DNA of 64,000 bases from Anaerolineae bacterium (GCA_021324435.1 JAJPIZ010000028.1:1-64000); one strand, 5' to 3'; numbered from the stretch's first letter, positions 9,610-18,097 are shown. Made by a program: numbers and translations. Notes: generated by a model from the sequence alone, not told the origin.

Positions 9610-11367
9610 TTACCTCGCCCCTCTCCTCCCAAACTGACGTTCCAACATCTCCACTGACAAATGAATCATCGTCGGCCTGCCATGCGGACAGGTGCGCGGC
9701 GAATAGCAATTCTCCAAATCGGTGAGCAGGGCGCGCTGTTCCTCGGGCGAGAGAGTCTGCCCGCCCTTGACCGCCATACGCTTGCAGACGCGCGCCGCCA
9801 GTTTCTTTTCGACCTCATTCTGCAACGGCGCTTCGTCTTCTTCAAAGTCTTCCACCACAGCGCGCAACGCCGCGGACGGGTCACTGCCCGCGAACAAATT
9901 TGGCACGGCGCGGACCTGGAACGAGTTCGAGCCGAAGTCTTGCACCTCGAAGCCAAAGTGAGCAAGGACGGATAACTGTCCATTCAACAACTTCGCGCTG
10001 GATGGAGGCAATTGCACGACCACCGGCGTGAGCAAAGATTGAGAAGGAATTTTGTTCATGTCATGTTGCGCCATCAGTTTCTCGAACAAGACACGTTCAT
10101 GCGCGGCGTGCTGGTCAATCAGATACAGTCCATCCGGGCCTTCAGCCACGAGATACGTCGCGCCGATCTGGCCGATGAGTCTGAGCAGAGGCACTCGGTT
10201 GGCAGCTGGAAGTTGGTGGTTGGTGGTCGGTGGCTGAACGTTGATCGCTGAACGCTCTTCACGGTCCACCGTCAACTGTCCACCGTCAACTGTATCATGA
10301 GCAATAGACCAATCCATCCCCACCTGCTGTGACGATTCCGCGCGATTCCCCCACAGCGCAGGCGCAACCGTCGGAACCGGCGCGTACGCTAAAAGTCCGC
10401 GGCGAACCGCACGCTGGACAAATCCAAATACGCGGTCCTGATTCCGGAATCGCACTTCGGCCTTGGCGGGATGCACGTTCACATCCACTTCCTCCGGCGC
10501 GACCTCGATGAAGACCGCGCCCATCGGGTAACGCCCCACCATCAACAGTGTGTGATACGCCTGAATGAACGCGGTGGTGAGCGGTGTATCCTGAATCCAG
10601 CGGCCATTGACGAAGAACGTGATGTCTTTACGATTCGAGCGCGTCAACGCCGTGGGGCTGATGTAGCCCGTCAACTTGATACCCTCTTCCTCTGTGTTCA
10701 TTTCAAGCAATTGCTTCGCCACTTCCACGCCATACAACGCGGCGAGAATCGCACGGCGGTCTCCATCGCCCGCAGTTTGCAGAGTGACATTGCCCCCCTC
10801 GCTCAACTTGAATCGCACACTCGGATACGCCAACGCGTACCGCGTCAGCAGCGAATCGATCGCGCGGCGTTCAGTCACATCCGTCTTCAAAAATTTCAAA
10901 CGCGCCGGGACGTTGAAAAACAAATCTTCGACGCGCACGACGGTTCCGGTTGGCGCGCCGATGGTTTCGACCTTTCCTTCGCGTCCGCCCTCGACCTTGA
11001 TGCGCGCGCCCGCGTTCGATTTTGCGACCTTTGATGTGAGCGTCATGCGCGAGACCGATCCAAGTGAAGCCAGCGCTTCGCCGCGAAAGCCAAGCGTTGA
11101 AATGTGAAAAAGATCATCCGCTTTTGACAGTTTCGACGTGGCATGACGCGAAACAGCCAGCGCCAGTTCATCCGAGGCGATGCCGTTCCCATCGTCCGCA
11201 ACTTCGATTAGTTTGCGTCCCGCCTCGGCAATCGAGACTGCAATCGTTTTCGCGCCCGCGTCCAGCGCATTCTCGATCAACTCTTTGACCACAGACGCAG
11301 GCCGCTCGATGACTTCCCCCGCCGCGATCTGCGAGGCAACCTCCGCTGACAAAAGACGAATAGGCAT
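9610..11367 (-). CDS. mutL: DNA mismatch repair protein MutL
   Basis: MutL of 585 residues. The N-terminal GHKL ATPase has ELIENALDAGA and GFRGEALASLGSVS. The C-terminal domain carries the endonuclease motif DQHA-x2-E-x4-E (DQHAAHERVLFE) and CPHGRP, so this is the nicking type used where MutH is absent. Between the domains (about residues 355-395) sits an in-frame repeat insertion (10199-10292). The start ATG has no Shine-Dalgarno; a TATAAT box lies 6 nt upstream, which implies a leaderless mRNA. mutS is not in the window. Confidence 0.97.
   Translation of the reverse strand: MPIRLLSAEVASQIAAGEVIERPASVVKELIENALDAGAKTIAVSIAEAGRKLIEVADDGNGIASDELALAVSRHATSKLSKADDLFHISTLGFRGEALASLGSVSRMTLTSKVAKSNAGARIKVEGGREGKVETIGAPTGTVVRVEDLFFNVPARLKFLKTDVTERRAIDSLLTRYALAYPSVRFKLSEGGNVTLQTAGDGDRRAILAALYGVEVAKQLLEMNTEEEGIKLTGYISPTALTRSNRKDITFFVNGRWIQDTPLTTAFIQAYHTLLMVGRYPMGAVFIEVAPEEVDVNVHPAKAEVRFRNQDRVFGFVQRAVRRGLLAYAPVPTVAPALWGNRAESSQQVGMDWSIAHDTVDGGQLTVDREERSAINVQPPTTNHQLPAANRVPLLRLIGQIGATYLVAEGPDGLYLIDQHAAHERVLFEKLMAQHDMNKIPSQSLLTPVVVQLPPSSAKLLNGQLSVLAHFGFEVQDFGSNSFQVRAVPNLFAGSDPSAALRAVVEDFEEDEAPLQNEVEKKLAARVCKRMAVKGGQTLSPEEQRALLTDLENCYSPRTCPHGRPTMIHLSVEMLERQFGRRGAR
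10199..10292. repeat. GTTGGTGGT/CCACCGTCAACTG repeat inside mutL
   Basis: Low-complexity block of GGTGGT units and two tandem copies of a 14-base unit, TCCACCGTCAACTG (10265-10278 and 10279-10292). It stays in frame and encodes VDGGQLTVD and QPPTTNHQLPAANR in the MutL linker. A related block sits in the helicase gene at 22548. Confidence 0.75.
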
Positions 11368-11373
11368 GGTTCG

Positions 11374-11379
11374 ATTATA
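11374..11379 (-). promoter_or_regulatory. TATAAT box of leaderless mutL
   Basis: Minus-strand TATAAT ends 6 bases before the mutL ATG. With a usual 6-7 base spacing, transcription would begin at or next to the A of the start codon. No -35 consensus seen. Confidence 0.6.
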
Positions 11380-11390
11380 GCGGGAATAAT

Positions 11391-11503
11391 GTCAGTGTGA
11401 GGAGCGTTCTCCCTGCACTTGCACGCAGGGCAAGTGTCTCCGGATGCAATCCCCAACTTTGCGCGGAGATTGCCACATCGGCCTGCGGCCTCCTCGCAAT
11501 GAC
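11391..11503. repeat. long GTCATTGCGAGG-type dyad element
   Basis: The left part (GAGGAGCG ... CTCCGGATGCAATC) and right part (GAGATTGC ... CTCCTCGCAATGAC) are an imperfect inverted repeat. An internal 40-odd-base core with TTCTCCCTGCACTTGC is almost identical to the copy at 38891-39005. Confidence 0.75.
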
Positions 11504-11518
11504 AAGACTCGAATCACG

Positions 11519-11524
11519 TATAAT
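11519..11524 (+). promoter_or_regulatory. TATAAT box of leaderless HAD gene
   Basis: TATAAT ends 6 bases before the ATG at 11531 and no Shine-Dalgarno is present. It directly follows the dyad repeat. Confidence 0.6.
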
Positions 11525-11530
11525 TGCGCA

Positions 11531-12196
11531 ATGCGTTTTACCACCATCTTCTTCGACCTCGACGATACGCTCTACCCCGCCTCCAGCGGTTTGTGGCCGG
11601 TCCTCAAAGTCCGCATGAGTCAATACATGATCGAGCGCATGAACATCCCCGCCGACGATGTGCCGCGCCTGCGTGAAAAATATTTCCGTGAATACGGCAC
11701 GACCCTGCGCGGACTGCAGGCCAACTATAAAATGGATGTGCAGGATTATCTGGCCTACGTCCACAACGTCAATCTTGCGGACTACATTCATCCCGATCCG
11801 ATTCAACAACAAGTGCTCGCCTCGCTCCGGACCCGTAACCTGATCTTCACCAACGCGGACGTTGCCCACGCTCAACGTGTGCTCCGTCAACTGCAAATCG
11901 AACAATACTTTGCAGACATCATTGACGTCAACCGCATGGACCCGTTCTGCAAGCCGAAGCCCGAATCTTTTGCTTTAGCCATGAAGGTCGCGGGCGAAAG
12001 CGATCCATCGAAGTGCGTGATGATTGACGACTTGCCGCATACGACGCGCGCCGCGAAAGCCCTGGGGTTGTATTCGCTCCTTTACGGCGCGGCCGCCGAA
12101 GGGCCTGCCCTGAGCGAAGCCGAAGGGTCCGATGCAGATGCGGCTTTCAGTAATTGGCGTCAATTGCCCGCGCTGTTGAATGGAAATCGTCCGTGA
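11531..12196 (+). CDS. HAD-family pyrimidine 5'-nucleotidase-like phosphatase
   Basis: Haloacid-dehalogenase hydrolase of 221 residues. Motif I is FFDLDDTLYP, motif II the Thr in LIFTNAD, the Lys of motif III in CKPKPESF, and motif IV VMIDDLPHT. The LYP after DDT and the helical cap are typical of the SDT1-like pyrimidine 5'-nucleotidase branch (substrate is inference). Near the C-terminus (residues about 189-200) an in-frame repeat inserts EGPALSEAEGS. The start is leaderless. The last four bases overlap the GTG of the next gene. Confidence 0.88.
   Translation: MRFTTIFFDLDDTLYPASSGLWPVLKVRMSQYMIERMNIPADDVPRLREKYFREYGTTLRGLQANYKMDVQDYLAYVHNVNLADYIHPDPIQQQVLASLRTRNLIFTNADVAHAQRVLRQLQIEQYFADIIDVNRMDPFCKPKPESFALAMKVAGESDPSKCVMIDDLPHTTRAAKALGLYSLLYGAAAEGPALSEAEGSDADAAFSNWRQLPALLNGNRP
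12097..12130. repeat. CCTGCCCTGAGCG...CGAAGGG repeat inside HAD gene
   Basis: Insert encoding PALSEAEG. A 27-base core starting GGCCTGCCCTGAGCG matches, on the opposite strand, the insertion in the helicase gene at 23769 with 24 of 27 identities. A diverged copy lies at 60751. Confidence 0.8.
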
Positions 12197-12399
12197 ATCC
12201 GTTATTGATCGGTCTGATCTTTTTGGCAGTGATCATCATCCCAAACGTCATCGCTGTTTTGTGGGCGAACGGCGCGAGGAACAATGATTCCAAATTCTGG
12301 ACGGGACTTCAATCCTCCATGCGACAGCCCTTCAAAAAGGAAGACGACGCGCTGGATGAACTTCATCGCCGCGTGGATGAGATTGTAAAGAAGAAATAA
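12193..12399 (+). CDS. small single-span membrane protein
   Basis: A 68-residue protein starting at GTG inside the stop of the HAD gene (GTGA overlap), so the two are coupled. One membrane helix (NPLLIGLIFLAVIIIPNVIAV, shortened here to its ends NPLL...IAVLW) is followed by a charged tail with the heptad-like DELHRRVDEIVKKK. Family not recognised. Confidence 0.65.
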   Translation: MNPLLIGLIFLAVIIIPNVIAVLWANGARNNDSKFWTGLQSSMRQPFKKEDDALDELHRRVDEIVKKK

Positions 12400-12406
12400 C
12401 TTTCAT

Positions 12407-12432
12407 GTCGTTGCGAGTCTTCGAGAAGCAAC
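12407..12432. repeat. short GTCGTTGCGAG...AAGCAAC repeat
   Basis: Reduced copy of the GTCATTGCGAG element with the CTTCGAG centre shared with 4789-4817. It is in a 182-base gap that otherwise shows only the ribosome site of ctpA. Confidence 0.6.
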
Positions 12433-12581
12433 CTTTTCGCCAAATTGAAGATGCTTCAGGCAGAACACCCCGCAACAATGTGACCCAGTGTATGTTTACA
12501 CTCCTCATACACCCGTTTCATTGTCCTTTAATCCCATCGTGATATTCTCAAACTCGTTTACAGTAAGCCCAGGAGGCAGTT

Positions 12582-13889
12582 GTGAATAAAACTTTACAAA
12601 TCATTCTGTTAGGCCTGATCGGGGTCGCATTATTGCTGGGCGGCTTCTCCGGCGGATTCGTGGTCGGGCACATGTTGCCGTATGGCGGTCTGCAACCTTC
12701 CGCAGAGTCTCCGACCATTTCCCCGGTTACCACTCCGTCCGGCGCGGAAGCCGCGACCCCACAGGACCTGCAAACGTTGTTCAAGCCTTTCTGGGAGGCG
12801 TGGGGCATCATCCACACGCAATACGTGAACCAGCCGGTGGACGATGTGAAGTTGATGGAAGGCGCCATCAACGGCATGATGGAGTCGCTGGGCGACAAGC
12901 ACAGCACTTACATGGACCCGCAAACCTATAAAGATGCCAACTCACAATTGGCCGGTTCCTATGAAGGCATCGGCGCATACGTGGACACGAGCGGCGATTA
13001 CCTCACCATCACCAGTCCGATGGTTGGCTCTCCGGCAGAGAAGGCCGGTCTGCAACCGGGCGACCAGATCGTCGCCGTGGATCACAAAGACATGACCGGC
13101 ATCAACCCGGAGTTGGTGCGGCAAAAGGTCATCGGTCCCGCGGGAAGCGTGGTGCATCTCACCATCAAGCGCGCAGGAGAATCATCCTATTTGGAATTTG
13201 ACATCACGCGCGCCAAGATCACCGTGCCAAGCGCCAGCGGAAAAATGCTGGATAATGGCATCGCGTATATTCAGGTCACAACCTTTGGCAACAATACCAC
13301 TCAGGAATTGACCGACACTCTCAACACGTTGATGGCGCAACACCCGAAAGGTATCATCCTTGATCTGCGCAACAACGGCGGCGGTTATTTGCAGACCGCG
13401 GTGGAAGTCGTTTCACAATTCCAGGATACGGGCGTTGCGCTTTATGAGCAATACGGCGATGGAACGAAGAAATCCTACGACGTCATCCCCGGCGGTCTGG
13501 CAACGGACAAGAAAATTCCGATGGTCGTGCTGATCAACGAAGGCTCGGCCTCGGCCTCGGAGATCACCGCCGGCGCATTGCAGGATTATGGCCGCGCCAA
13601 ACTGGTCGGCGTGGTGTCGTATGGAAAAGGCTCGGTCCAGAACTGGGTTCCGCTTTCGAACGAGCAGGGCGCAGTGCGCATCACGATTGCTCACTGGCTG
13701 ACTCCGAACGGAAACCAGATTGACCAAAAGGGTCTGACGCCGGATGTCTATGTGCCGATGAGCATCGAAGATCGCAAAGCCGGCCGCGACCCGCAGTTGG
13801 ATGCCGCCGTAGAAGTATTGAAGGCGATGATCAACGGGACGGCCATCCCCACGTCCGTTCCAACGCCGACGGCAACGCCTTCACCATAA
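12582..13889 (+). CDS. C-terminal processing peptidase, S41 family (CtpA-like)
   Basis: Membrane-anchored serine protease of 435 residues acting outside the cytoplasmic membrane. It starts at GTG after AGGAGG. An N-terminal helix (about 5-30) anchors it; a PDZ domain spans about 125-210 (GLQPGDQIVAVD). The catalytic core has the Ser of EGSASASE and the general-base Lys of GKGSVQ, with LRNNGGG before them. The C-terminus is a Thr/Pro tail. The role, trimming or degrading proteins from their C-termini, is from the family. Confidence 0.95.
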   Translation: MNKTLQIILLGLIGVALLLGGFSGGFVVGHMLPYGGLQPSAESPTISPVTTPSGAEAATPQDLQTLFKPFWEAWGIIHTQYVNQPVDDVKLMEGAINGMMESLGDKHSTYMDPQTYKDANSQLAGSYEGIGAYVDTSGDYLTITSPMVGSPAEKAGLQPGDQIVAVDHKDMTGINPELVRQKVIGPAGSVVHLTIKRAGESSYLEFDITRAKITVPSASGKMLDNGIAYIQVTTFGNNTTQELTDTLNTLMAQHPKGIILDLRNNGGGYLQTAVEVVSQFQDTGVALYEQYGDGTKKSYDVIPGGLATDKKIPMVVLINEGSASASEITAGALQDYGRAKLVGVVSYGKGSVQNWVPLSNEQGAVRITIAHWLTPNGNQIDQKGLTPDVYVPMSIEDRKAGRDPQLDAAVEVLKAMINGTAIPTSVPTPTATPSP

Positions 13890-13911
13890 ATTAATCGCTG
13901 TGTCACACTGC

Positions 13912-13994
13912 CGTCTCGCACTGTGGCGCTCGCGGCACGAAAGGCGAGCGTAGCGAAGAGCCTCATTGACAAATGGAGATGCTTCGTCATGACG
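13912..13994. repeat. degenerate GTCATTGCGAG-family sequence
   Basis: The stretch GCGCTCGCGGC ... GCCTCATTGAC ... GAGATGCTTCGTCATGACG keeps the right half of the dyad element in decayed form. It fills the gap between ctpA and the Zn-peptidase gene. Confidence 0.45.
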
Positions 13995-14042
13995 CCACTA
14001 CATGCCACTCCTCAGTGCGACAGACATTTTCAGGAGGTCTGA

Positions 14043-14741
14043 ATGTTTTTCTACGATCCAACTTATTTGTGCTTCATGGCGCCGGGCTTTCTGCTCGTCC
14101 TGCTGGCTTCGTGGTATGTCAACTCGGCATACAACAAGTGGAGTCAGGTTCGGGTGCGAAGCGGACTCACCGGAGCGCAAGCCGCTCAACGTCTGATCTC
14201 GAGCGGCGGCCTGAGCGGAGTCACCATTCAGGGCATCGGCGGAAATCTCACCGACAATTACGATCCGCGTACAAAGGTTCTGAATCTTTCGCAGGGCGTG
14301 GCCAATGTTCCATCGGTCGCGTCGGTAGCCATCGCCGCGCATGAACTGGGTCACGCCATGCAGGATAACGATGGCTACCTGCCGCTTCGATTCCGCGCCG
14401 CGCTCGTGCCCGCCGTCAACATCGGCTCGTGGCTCGGCTGGATCATGATATTCGCAGGTCTGCTTCTGCGCATGGCCAACCTGGCCTGGCTGGGCGTGCT
14501 GGTCTTCTCAGGCGGCGCGGTCTTCGCGCTGGCAACTTTGCCTGTTGAACTCAATGCGTCGGCGCGCGCCAAAGAACTTCTGGCGACAACCGGCATCGTT
14601 GCAGGCGAAGATGAACAAGCCGGAGTCAACAATGTGCTCAATGCCGCCGCGCTGACGTACGTCGCCGGATTGGCCGCCGCGCTTTTGCAACTGCTGTACT
14701 TTGTGAGCCTCGTCAGCGGTATGGGCGGACGACGGCGATAA
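14043..14741 (+). CDS. neutral zinc metallopeptidase, YugP-like
   Basis: Membrane peptidase of 232 residues. The zinc motif HELGH (AAHELGHAMQD) is near residue 100. Hydrophobic helices lie at the N-terminus, in the middle (about 125-170) and at the C-terminus. The layout, with NLTDNYDPRTKVLNLS upstream of HELGH, fits the PF04298 (YugP) family; the substrate is unknown. AGGAGG precedes the ATG. A strong terminator follows. Confidence 0.9.
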   Translation: MFFYDPTYLCFMAPGFLLVLLASWYVNSAYNKWSQVRVRSGLTGAQAAQRLISSGGLSGVTIQGIGGNLTDNYDPRTKVLNLSQGVANVPSVASVAIAAHELGHAMQDNDGYLPLRFRAALVPAVNIGSWLGWIMIFAGLLLRMANLAWLGVLVFSGGAVFALATLPVELNASARAKELLATTGIVAGEDEQAGVNNVLNAAALTYVAGLAAALLQLLYFVSLVSGMGGRRR

Positions 14742-14775
14742 ACTTCCGCTTCTTTCCGGACCTCGCGCCGGATTC

Positions 14776-14810
14776 CCTCTCGCAGGCTTTTCTCTGCGAG
14801 AGGTTTTTTT
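14776..14810 (+). terminator. intrinsic terminator
   Basis: A 10-bp perfect stem (CCTCTCGCAG/CTGCGAGAGG) with an 8-base loop, followed by seven T. Confidence 0.92.
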
Positions 14811-14814
14811 CATT

Positions 14815-14892
14815 CACCACGGAGACCGAAGAGTTCACGGAGAAAAAATAAAGAATCTCTGTGTTCTCAGTGCATTCTGTGTTGAAAAATAG
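14815..14892. repeat. CACCACGGAG...CTCTGTG intergenic dyad
   Basis: CACCACGGAGACCGAAGAG on the left is roughly complementary to CTCTGTG, TTCTCAGTGC and TTCTGTGTTG on the right. Relatives lie at 27282, 39949 and 41527. Confidence 0.65.
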
Positions 14893-14917
14893 CCACACTT
14901 CGAGGAGACAAAATTGT

Positions 14918-14923
14918 TATAAT
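14918..14923 (+). promoter_or_regulatory. TATAAT box of flippase-like gene
   Basis: TATAAT ends 9 bases before the ATG at 14933, which predicts a leader of 0-3 nt. The only purine-rich GAGGAG lies 26 bases from the ATG, too far for a ribosome site. Confidence 0.55.
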
Positions 14924-14932
14924 CACCCTCGC

Positions 14933-15955
14933 ATGAAAAAATTCATCGTGGTCCTCGTGCTCTTCCTGGGGGTTGTGCTTGTCATCCTGAGCTTCTCCGA
15001 ACTCCAAAGCATCCTTCTGACTCTTCAACGCGCCAATCCGCGGTTCCTCGCACTGGCATTGGCCGTTCAAGCCGCGTGGTTTTTCGTCCTCGGCTGGATC
15101 TTCCAATCCGTTTATGGTTTGCTGGGGCTCAAAGAAAGCAGGCGGCATATCGCGCTGGTTGCGGCGGCAGGCAGTTTCGTCAACGTAGTCACGCCGAGCG
15201 CGGGCGTGGGCGGACTCGCCCTCTTCATCACCGACGGACGCAGTCGCAATCACCCGCCCGGCAAAGTGACGGTGGCCGGCGCGCTGTATTTGCTTCTCGA
15301 TGAAGCCGCGTTTTTGTTCGTACTGGCGCTGGGCATGATCGTGCTCATCCGACGCAACAACCTCGGGCTGGGCGAGATTACCGCGTCTTTGATTCTGCTT
15401 GCCATTGCCTCCGTGCTGGCATTTCTGTTGTACCTCGGCTATCGTTCCGCAGACAGACTCGGAGACGTGCTGGCAAAAATGGCGCGCGTTGTCAATCGTA
15501 TCGCGTGGCCGTTCATCCATCGAAAATATCTGAGCGAAGCGCGCGCCCATTCCTTTGCATCCGAGATCGGCGACGGACTCGGCTCTCTGCCCGAAAAGCC
15601 GCGCAGTCTGATTGTTCCATTTTTGCTTTCATTGGTGAACAAAACCTTACTGATGGTAATTCTGATCTGCGCCTTCATGGCGTTTGAAGTTCCGTTCTCC
15701 GCGGGAACCATCGTCGGCGGATTCGCCATCGCATATCTCTTTCTGATCGTCTCGCCCACCCCCTCCGGCATCGGCGTCGTCGAAGGCGTGATGGCGGTTG
15801 CGCTTGGCTCGCTGGGCGTAGACTTCAGCCAGGCCGTGGTCATCACATTGACCTATCGCGGCATTACCTTCTGGCTTCCGCTTGCGGTCGGGGCGCTTGC
15901 ATTTCGCGCCTTGAATTTTCAAAAGACGGCCAACGTAGAAAAACAGGCGCAGTAA
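14933..15955 (+). CDS. LPG-synthase-TM family (UPF0104) membrane protein
   Basis: Integral membrane protein of 340 residues with about eight hydrophobic segments. It matches the flippase-like domain of lysylphosphatidylglycerol synthases (PF03706): NVVTPSAGVGG near residue 85 and SPTPSGIGVVEG near 280 are the family's hallmark loops. The aminoacyl-transferase half is absent, so it may move lipids or act on glycolipid precursors; this is inference. The histidine kinase gene starts 9 bases after its stop. Confidence 0.88.
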   Translation: MKKFIVVLVLFLGVVLVILSFSELQSILLTLQRANPRFLALALAVQAAWFFVLGWIFQSVYGLLGLKESRRHIALVAAAGSFVNVVTPSAGVGGLALFITDGRSRNHPPGKVTVAGALYLLLDEAAFLFVLALGMIVLIRRNNLGLGEITASLILLAIASVLAFLLYLGYRSADRLGDVLAKMARVVNRIAWPFIHRKYLSEARAHSFASEIGDGLGSLPEKPRSLIVPFLLSLVNKTLLMVILICAFMAFEVPFSAGTIVGGFAIAYLFLIVSPTPSGIGVVEGVMAVALGSLGVDFSQAVVITLTYRGITFWLPLAVGALAFRALNFQKTANVEKQAQ

Positions 15956-15958
15956 AAT
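15953..15958 (+). promoter_or_regulatory. candidate -10 box overlapping the preceding stop codon
   Basis: TAAAAT ends 6 bases before the kinase ATG at 15965, the same geometry as the TATAAT boxes of the leaderless genes. It may give the two-component pair its own leaderless start. Confidence 0.35.
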
Positions 15959-15964
15959 AACACA

Positions 15965-17383
15965 ATGACCTATCTGCACAATTTGATCGCCAACAATCGT
16001 GAGGTCATCCTTTTTGTCTATGGCTTGGTCTTCTTTGTTTTGGGCTTTGCCATCGTCCTGCAATCGCGGCGCTCCTCGCGTCTCGAGCTGGCGCGCAGTC
16101 TGCGCTGGCTTGCGCTTTTTGGTTTTGCTCACGCCCTGCACGAATGGGGCGACCTTTTCATCCCCATTCAGTCCGCGTATCTTAGTCTCGCCGCTACTCG
16201 CTTTCTCTACGTGATCCAACTCATTCTGCTGGCCGCTTCATTTGCCTTTCTCTTTGAATTCGGCGTGACTCTGCTCAACCCGCCGGGGCGCGCCCGCTGG
16301 TTGCACGGTTTGACGGTCGGGTTGATGGCCGGCTGGATGTTCGTCATTTTCTTTGTTGTGCTTCCCTTCATCCCGGATTTCATCACATGGCATCACACTG
16401 CCAACGCGCTGGCTCGCTACTTCATTGGCTTTCCCGGCGGCCTGCTGGCCGCGTATAGCCTGCGCCATCAAACCTTCAAACGCATCGCGCCGCTCAATGC
16501 GCCGATCATCGTCAACACGCTGCGCATCGCAGGAATCTCTCTCTTCATCTATGGAATTCTGGGCGGTCTCATCCCGCCTCCGGTCGCGTTCTTTCCCGGC
16601 AACCTCGTCAACACGAACTCCTTTGAAAATATTTTCGGCGTTCCCCCGCTGATCTTTCGCTCCCTCATTGGGCTGATTCTGGCAGTGACAATTATCCGCG
16701 CGCTCGAAATCTTCGAACTCGAAACGGAACGCCGCATCGAGCATCTCGAACAACAACAAATTGTCAGCGCCGAACGCGAACGCATCGCGCGCGAGCTACA
16801 CGACGGCGCCATCCAAAAAGTCTACACGGCAGGATTGTTAGTGGAATCAGCCGCGCGCCTCGCGCAGGGAGAGACCGAATTATCCTCAAGACTCGAACGG
16901 GCTAAGACGGTGCTCAACGATTCCATCTCGGACTTGAGGCGGAATCTGTCCGAACTGCATTCCCACCCCGACGCCGACGCGAAGCCGGCCAACGAAACGC
17001 TCTCGCAGGCTCTCCAACGTGTCACCGCGGACCCGCATTACAACTCACTGGTGCAGATCACGCTTAATATGAATATACCTGAGGAGATGTCGCTTTCTCC
17101 AATCCGACAAAATCATTTGTTCGCCATCATAAACGAAGCCCTGGCAAACATTGTGCGCCATGCACAGGCGAAACGTGTTCAGATCGAAGCCAATACAAAG
17201 GGCCAGCGTTTGTTTTTGACGATCAAAGATGACGGCATAGGCTATGATTCAAACGCGGAGGCCGGTTACGGGGTCCGCAACATGCGCGACCGCGCCCGTT
17301 TGCTGAACGGACAAATGAACATTGCAGGCGTTAAAGGCAAAGGAACAACGGTCACACTTGAAATCCCCTGGCTGGATGAATGA
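15965..17383 (+). CDS. membrane sensor histidine kinase, NarL/DesK class
   Basis: Kinase of 472 residues with an N-terminal seven- to eight-helix membrane sensor (about 10-245), a short coiled coil, a HisKA_3 helix with His279 in ARELHDGAIQ, and a HATPase domain (NEALANIVRHA, DDGIGYD, GYGVRNMRDRA). The membrane part has several His and Trp residues (WHHTAN, HALHEWGD) but no recognised ligand site. It overlaps the next gene by 4 bases (ATGA), so kinase and regulator are a cognate pair. Confidence 0.93.
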   Translation: MTYLHNLIANNREVILFVYGLVFFVLGFAIVLQSRRSSRLELARSLRWLALFGFAHALHEWGDLFIPIQSAYLSLAATRFLYVIQLILLAASFAFLFEFGVTLLNPPGRARWLHGLTVGLMAGWMFVIFFVVLPFIPDFITWHHTANALARYFIGFPGGLLAAYSLRHQTFKRIAPLNAPIIVNTLRIAGISLFIYGILGGLIPPPVAFFPGNLVNTNSFENIFGVPPLIFRSLIGLILAVTIIRALEIFELETERRIEHLEQQQIVSAERERIARELHDGAIQKVYTAGLLVESAARLAQGETELSSRLERAKTVLNDSISDLRRNLSELHSHPDADAKPANETLSQALQRVTADPHYNSLVQITLNMNIPEEMSLSPIRQNHLFAIINEALANIVRHAQAKRVQIEANTKGQRLFLTIKDDGIGYDSNAEAGYGVRNMRDRARLLNGQMNIAGVKGKGTTVTLEIPWLDE

Positions 17384-18048
17384 ACATGGCAAAGACTCGC
17401 ATCTTATTAGTGGACGATCATGAAGTTGTGCGGCTGGGGCTGATGACTCTGCTCAACGATCAACCGAACATGGAAGTGGTCGGTGAAGCCAGCACGGCGG
17501 GTGAGGCGGTCAAGGCCGTGGAGAAACTTGACCCCGATGTGGTGCTAATGGACATCCGTCTGCCGGGCGAAGGCGGCATCGAGGCCGCGCGGCAAGTCAC
17601 GAAAAAGTTCCCGCGCACGAAGGTTATTATGCTCACATCGTTCGCAGATGATGAACTCATCATGCGCGCCATTAATGCGGGCGCGGTGGGATACGTGCTG
17701 AAACAGGTCGGGAACGAAGAATTGCTCCGGGCGATTGACGCGGCCGCTCGAGGCGAGGCCCTCCTCGATCCGGCAGTGACCGCCCGCCTTTTGTCGCGCG
17801 TACGCGAGAATGAACGCAGGGCCGAGGAGGACGCCTTCCGCGATCTATCGAATCGCGAAATGGATGTGCTTGCCCTCCTCGCACGCGGCAAAACCAACGC
17901 GGAGATTGGTCAGTCGCTGAACTTGAGTGAAAAGACGGTGGGAAATTACGTTAGCACGATGTTCGAGAAACTGCATCTCAACAATCGCATCGAACTGGCC
18001 GCGTATGCCTTTGAGCATCATCTTTTTGAGCGCATGGGAAATGAATAA
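17380..18048 (+). CDS. LuxR/NarL-type response regulator
   Basis: A 222-residue regulator. The receiver (about 5-125) holds VDDHEVVR and phospho-acceptor Asp58 in LMDIRLPG; the DNA-binding LuxR HTH (about 150-212) has LSNREMDVLALLARG and LNLSEKTVGNYVS. Two ATGs six bases apart are possible starts; the first overlaps the kinase stop. Partner of the preceding membrane kinase; target genes cannot be inferred. Confidence 0.95.
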   Translation: MNMAKTRILLVDDHEVVRLGLMTLLNDQPNMEVVGEASTAGEAVKAVEKLDPDVVLMDIRLPGEGGIEAARQVTKKFPRTKVIMLTSFADDELIMRAINAGAVGYVLKQVGNEELLRAIDAAARGEALLDPAVTARLLSRVRENERRAEEDAFRDLSNREMDVLALLARGKTNAEIGQSLNLSEKTVGNYVSTMFEKLHLNNRIELAAYAFEHHLFERMGNE

Positions 18049-18086
18049 AAAACTCCCGCAGTTGACTGAACTGCGGGAGTTTTTCT
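18047..18086. terminator. bidirectional terminator between convergent genes
   Basis: An 11-bp perfect stem (AACTCCCGCAG at 18051-18061 with 18071-18081) is flanked by A-run on the left and T-run on the right, so it serves both strands. Confidence 0.9.
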
Positions 18087-18097
18087 TGCTTAATTTA

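Noticed and set aside
14867-15550. 227-codon minus-strand frame in the flippase-like gene
   Set aside because: Low-complexity Gln/Glu/His-rich antisense artefact.
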